The position numbers were made by a program, and so were the translations under genes. From Lingula anatina (Eukaryota > Brachiopoda > Lingulata > Lingulida > Lingulidae), in contig NW_019775746.1 of the NCBI RefSeq assembly GCF_001039355.2, positions 134,947-198,946 of the forward strand: a DNA stretch of 64,000 bases. The letters are read 5' to 3'. The stretch's first letter is position 1, and each line of letters opens with the position of its first letter. A model generated the notes under the pieces. The model was not told the DNA's origin. It worked only from the letters and a program-made list of their open reading frames with translations, and made no database searches. Shown piece after piece: positions 60,127 to 64,000 of the stretch.

Positions 60127-63112
60127 AGATCGATAGTCAATGGCACAAAAACATTGTACAAACCAATATTTCACTTCTGCTCATTGCTCATTTTAAAATG
60201 TCTTACCCCCGTTTTTTATCACCACAACAAACAAATATCTTGTCCCTGGCATAAAAGAAATTAATAATTTATTCAAACTAGTTAAAGCGAAGTATGATTA
60301 AATCAAAACACGATTATCAAAATTAATGCCTGGTAGCGTTCCGACTCGACTGTCTTCCCAGGGGCCAAAGGCAACATGAAAGTAACAGTGTTAAATTATT
60401 CGTTAAAATATCCCATTGTTTTCTTGGTTTTAATATTCAGGAACGTCAAGAGGTTGATGAACTGCACCATATGCTGTGAACGTGGGGGTTCTCGTAGATA
60501 TTAGATTAATGGCGTTTAGTAAGCATTTTCCCTTTTGGAACTATGAAAACTGTTTTCCAGCGTGAATACGAGAGCACATTAAGAGTAGTGCCTCTAAGTG
60601 TGTGGCATTCTTACGTGTAACCGTAGCCATTTGTCACTGAGACTAACTTGGTAAAAGAGAGTCAGTTAATAACAAACATGGATTCCTACTGTTGTCATGA
60701 CGGACAGTTAGAATCAAAAATCTAACTTTTTATTTTTATAGGAAATGTCATTGTATTTTTTAAAATCTCTAATTCCGTTCATGTAATTAATTTCTAAATG
60801 AATACTTGTTTGCAGTCAAACTCGGACTAATTAACCGCAACAATTTTACTTTTAACTGGCTGAGTTTTAATTTGACTAAGTTGCCGAATGCTATGCATAC
60901 ATTTAAAAGAACACAAATAAAGATTGTCCAGCAAAAACATGTGACACCACACCTCATTAACGGGCAGCTAAGGTAGGTAACAACAAAAATTCGGAAAAAC
61001 GATGAAAATATGAATATGAAACAGCGTTACCATGTCAATATATAATAACCTCGCTTATTCCGTCCCTCATAAAACATCGACCGATAGCTCGCCTCAAATT
61101 CCAAGACATAGATGTTATCGTGTAAAATTGAAAAAAGGAGAAAAAAAACACGTGCTGAAAAATACAGGTTGGTTTTTGAAACTGTGCATATTGATTTTTA
61201 AAACCGCTCCGTTTCATTTATAACCTTTCTGTACTCAAAGATGAAAGTGATTCCGTAAACCGCAGATACATTTAGAGCGGTTGGGAGCAGACCTATAAGT
61301 CATCAAATAAAGTAGAATTTCGCACACTTTTTTTCTAAGATGAATCATTGAACTAATCAATTGCTTACATATAAATAGAACGCCTTTCAACACCAAAAGA
61401 GTGATATCAAACAAAGTTTGAGAAATATGTGCAAGTGAAAAAAATGCTTTGTTGCGAAATCATTATAAAACATAAATATGGTTTTGAGTTAAACGACAGT
61501 GGGGAAAACAACCAATGAGCGGTAAGAGCCACTTGTAATGTTACGCGTTTATGAATCATCCAGATACTGAATTTCATTTTTATGGTTAAGGCACTTGGAA
61601 ACGAAGAGTCGGGCAGTTAGACGGTGGGGCGACGCCACGGCAGAGGGTGAGAAGGGTCAGCCTTCAACTTCGCAATTTTTGTCCAAAGTCTGATTTTTAA
61701 AAATTTATTTCTAGTGCGGAACAAGAGTTGAAACAGCAATAACTGCTGCTCCGCGCTGCGAACAAGAAAAGGGCCGAACGAAATGTGGTGTAGATCACGT
61801 AGTTACATATTCAAAATGGAAGTTTTATCAATATACGCGGCCTTATTCCATGTTGCGGTTGACGCTCTCATGTAATATTGGCACCGCGCACATTTTCAGG
61901 AGCTATAAAACTACACAAACATTGAAGAGGGCGGCAAAAGCTTGTCGCGCTTAGGACGCCTTCCATCTCGAAAGTTTTTTAAGATAAATTGTTTATCTAA
62001 TACATTCAGTAAATTCCTCCGAGGTTACAGATGGTAAAAAAACTTTTCATATGATTGAATGTATGATTAGAGCTGGTGACTCTTTCCACAATATCTGATT
62101 TTAGATTTACAAACTACGAAAGCGGCACTTCTAGCAATTAATATAAATATGACACTAGTCTGATGAAATAAACCCATTTACAAAAAAGTTAAATCGATAA
62201 ACAATCAAAAACTACATCATATTTGTTCAGCTATAGATAAGTGGATATTTATCTGGCAAGTTCACATGTTGTTGGAAACGAAATCACATTTTTATTATTA
62301 CTTGGAGGTTCACCGTTACAAAAAGTGGATTTATGAAGTGCACGAATCTTTTACATTAAATTTTACATTTTTCTTAACAAAAGCAGTTTGTTAGATCAGA
62401 TATATTCATCAGATACATGTACTGTAACAAATTTACCAAAATATTCCAAAAAGAGGGGTAATTCCTTAGTGTTTGTAAGAGAATTAGAAATTGTTGGCAA
62501 ACAGCGGAAGTTAGCTTTGGAAAAAAAGAGTGCAGTAAATGCCAAACTCTACGAATTATTCTTATATGAGCGATTTGAGGTTAGCTTAAAGAGATTTCCG
62601 ACAAAGTTGAACAAGTTTAAAGAAACTCAGTTTTGTAATCAATTCGTCTGTTGATCAACATTCGCCTTAAAAGCTGTGGCGCTACCATCTCGAAATCTAT
62701 ATCTTAAATTTTATTTATTATTCATACCCAGCATTTAACTCTGGACACTTTTCAGAGATGTCACCAAGAGGAAAGAAAGTTTTATCAAACTTTTTATGAC
62801 AGGAAGAACATGACAGGCTGCCACGAACAGTTTCCATACCAATGCAGCGAGATTAATGTTGGGCAAAAAGAAAAAGCTAATCAAACTGTTTTCTGCCGTA
62901 AAAACATAGAAAGGGAGGCGCTGAACATTGGTTCGGTCTTGTATAGTATGCTGTGCCGTCCGGTCTGTTGTTTTATTTCTGAAATGACTGATTTTTATAG
63001 ATCTATAAATGATTCTGCATGCTTGGCGATGGCAAAGAAAAGGAGCAATTTTTCTTTATCCCCTATCTTAATTTAGTTTTACAGAAAAGAAAAGAAAGAC
63101 CAGTTGCACGGG

Positions 63113-63137
63113 CGTGTGTGTGTGTGTGTGTGTGTGC

Positions 63138-63191
<54 letters not shown>

Positions 63192-63192
63192 A
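63113..63192. repeat. Compound (TG)n(AG)n microsatellite
   Basis: TG run with one CG interruption followed by an AG run; same architecture as the tract at 47 kb. Confidence 0.95.
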
Positions 63193-64000
63193 GTGTTGAT
63201 TCAACTTGTAGCATTTTGATATGCTATAAATCGAAAGTAAAGTTCTAAAAAGGATGATAGAAGGATTTTAACCTTTTCATACAGGAAATGTACATCGTCA
63301 ATATATTTTCACTTGTTTAACAAACTTAACTCACTTACATAACAAAATTTAGAAAAGCAGCAAAAGTCCTCTTAAAAAATCCGAAAAAAACGATACATAT
63401 ACAGAAAACATCTCTTCTTGGCTTTCATATCTAATGCTTTTTTAGGATTATTTAAGACGTTACAAATATATCTAATTTTTACGTATCTGATGTTATACAA
63501 TACATATTCTTCCCGTGGCTCGAACACTAAAAAGGCAGCGCAACTACAGCGCTACGAACAACTTTACACCAAAGAAAAACGGAAAAACACAAAAGTTCCT
63601 CGGCGTAAAAAAAAGTACACCAGTATAGGAAATGTCCAGATAACTAAGAAAACAGTACAAAAAGCACCCAGAACACCTCGACTGGGGGCTATGTGATGTC
63701 CTGACAATGTCCGGGCCTGTAAAACAACCCAGTACATGTCTCTTTTTTCATAGACATGGTGGAATCCACTTGTATCAACACAGACTCCATGCTTCTGTGA
63801 CGCCAGCACGAATAACGGTTTTCACAACGGCACAGGCTCTTAACTTTCAGCGATGTTTGAACACTTTTTTCCAGTTCTCTTTCTAGTTCCTATCTTCGTT
63901 GGTTCTTTTAAGAAAACACTCCCCGACTGTGTGTATTACTGTGCATCTTATCAGGCCTTTTTTCCACGCTTTTTGTCTCTGATTTTACACTTCTTATATA

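Larger units (their letters stand above)
59297..64000. other. Intergenic DNA to the end of the window, no gene recognised
   Basis: Contains a (CT)n run at 60059-60123 and a compound (TG)n(AG)n run at 63113-63192. A TATAAAA box at 61904-61910 sits in a CpG-containing stretch (about 61600-61960), but no gene follows convincingly. The Lys-rich 92-residue frame at 63418-63696 lacks a recognisable domain and overlaps an equally long minus-strand frame, so neither is called. Confidence 0.45.

Noticed and set aside
63418-63809. Overlapping Lys-rich plus and hydrophobic minus frames
   Set aside because: Mutually overlapping with no recognisable similarity; either could be chance near the window edge.
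1-64000. tRNA, rRNA, CRISPR or bacterial operon features
   Set aside because: No B-box-like tRNA core, rRNA stretch or regularly spaced direct-repeat array was seen, and the gene structure is plainly intron-bearing animal DNA.

Overview
This is animal nuclear DNA. Genes are split into many short exons with GT-AG introns, the background is AT-rich, and there are many di- and trinucleotide microsatellites, small inverted-repeat elements and a few N positions. The best-supported gene is an ortholog of RPGRIP1L (fantom/NPHP8), a ciliary transition-zone protein. The microsatellite load and a LINE-like 3' tail with GAATT repeats suggest a marine invertebrate, perhaps a mollusc or other lophotrochozoan. 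That taxonomic guess is inference only.

Layout. At 1-2797 (+) are the last five exons of a gene I cannot name. It encodes a lysine run, an EF-hand-like region, an acidic segment and a C-terminal segment that looks ubiquitin-like. Its last exon and 3' flank (about 2411-4148) recur at about 14320-15996. There the copy follows three other small coding exons (12409-14068) and carries a 20-bp deletion that shifts the frame, so the second locus looks like a decayed or rearranged relative. From 4.1 to 11.8 kb the sequence is mostly repeats: a 154-bp inverted-repeat element, a 249-bp tandem repeat, and a tandem pair of 1.8-kb units. One unit of the pair is interrupted by a 254-bp insert containing a perfect 100-bp hairpin and flanked by a 12-bp target-site duplication.

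From 39488 down to 16744 (-) lies the whole RPGRIP1L coding region. I resolved it into 38 coding exons whose phases close exactly (4515 nt, 1504 codons plus stop). In order they encode an N-terminal coiled coil, two C2 domains, an acidic linker built largely of phase 1-1 exons, and a C-terminal C2 domain. A likely promoter with ETS-, ZNF143- and CRE-like sites sits at 40139-40173 behind a probable non-coding first exon.

From about 40.2 to 64 kb I recognise no coding gene. This desert holds microsatellites, two CpG-richer patches, and several ordered motifs: three CAATGAAAA sites spaced exactly 50 bp apart, a Sox-type dyad, and an X-box-like site. It may be regulatory DNA.

The two gene systems converge: the plus-strand loci and RPGRIP1L face each other tail to tail around 16 kb. 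Nothing in the sequence shows that they cooperate functionally.
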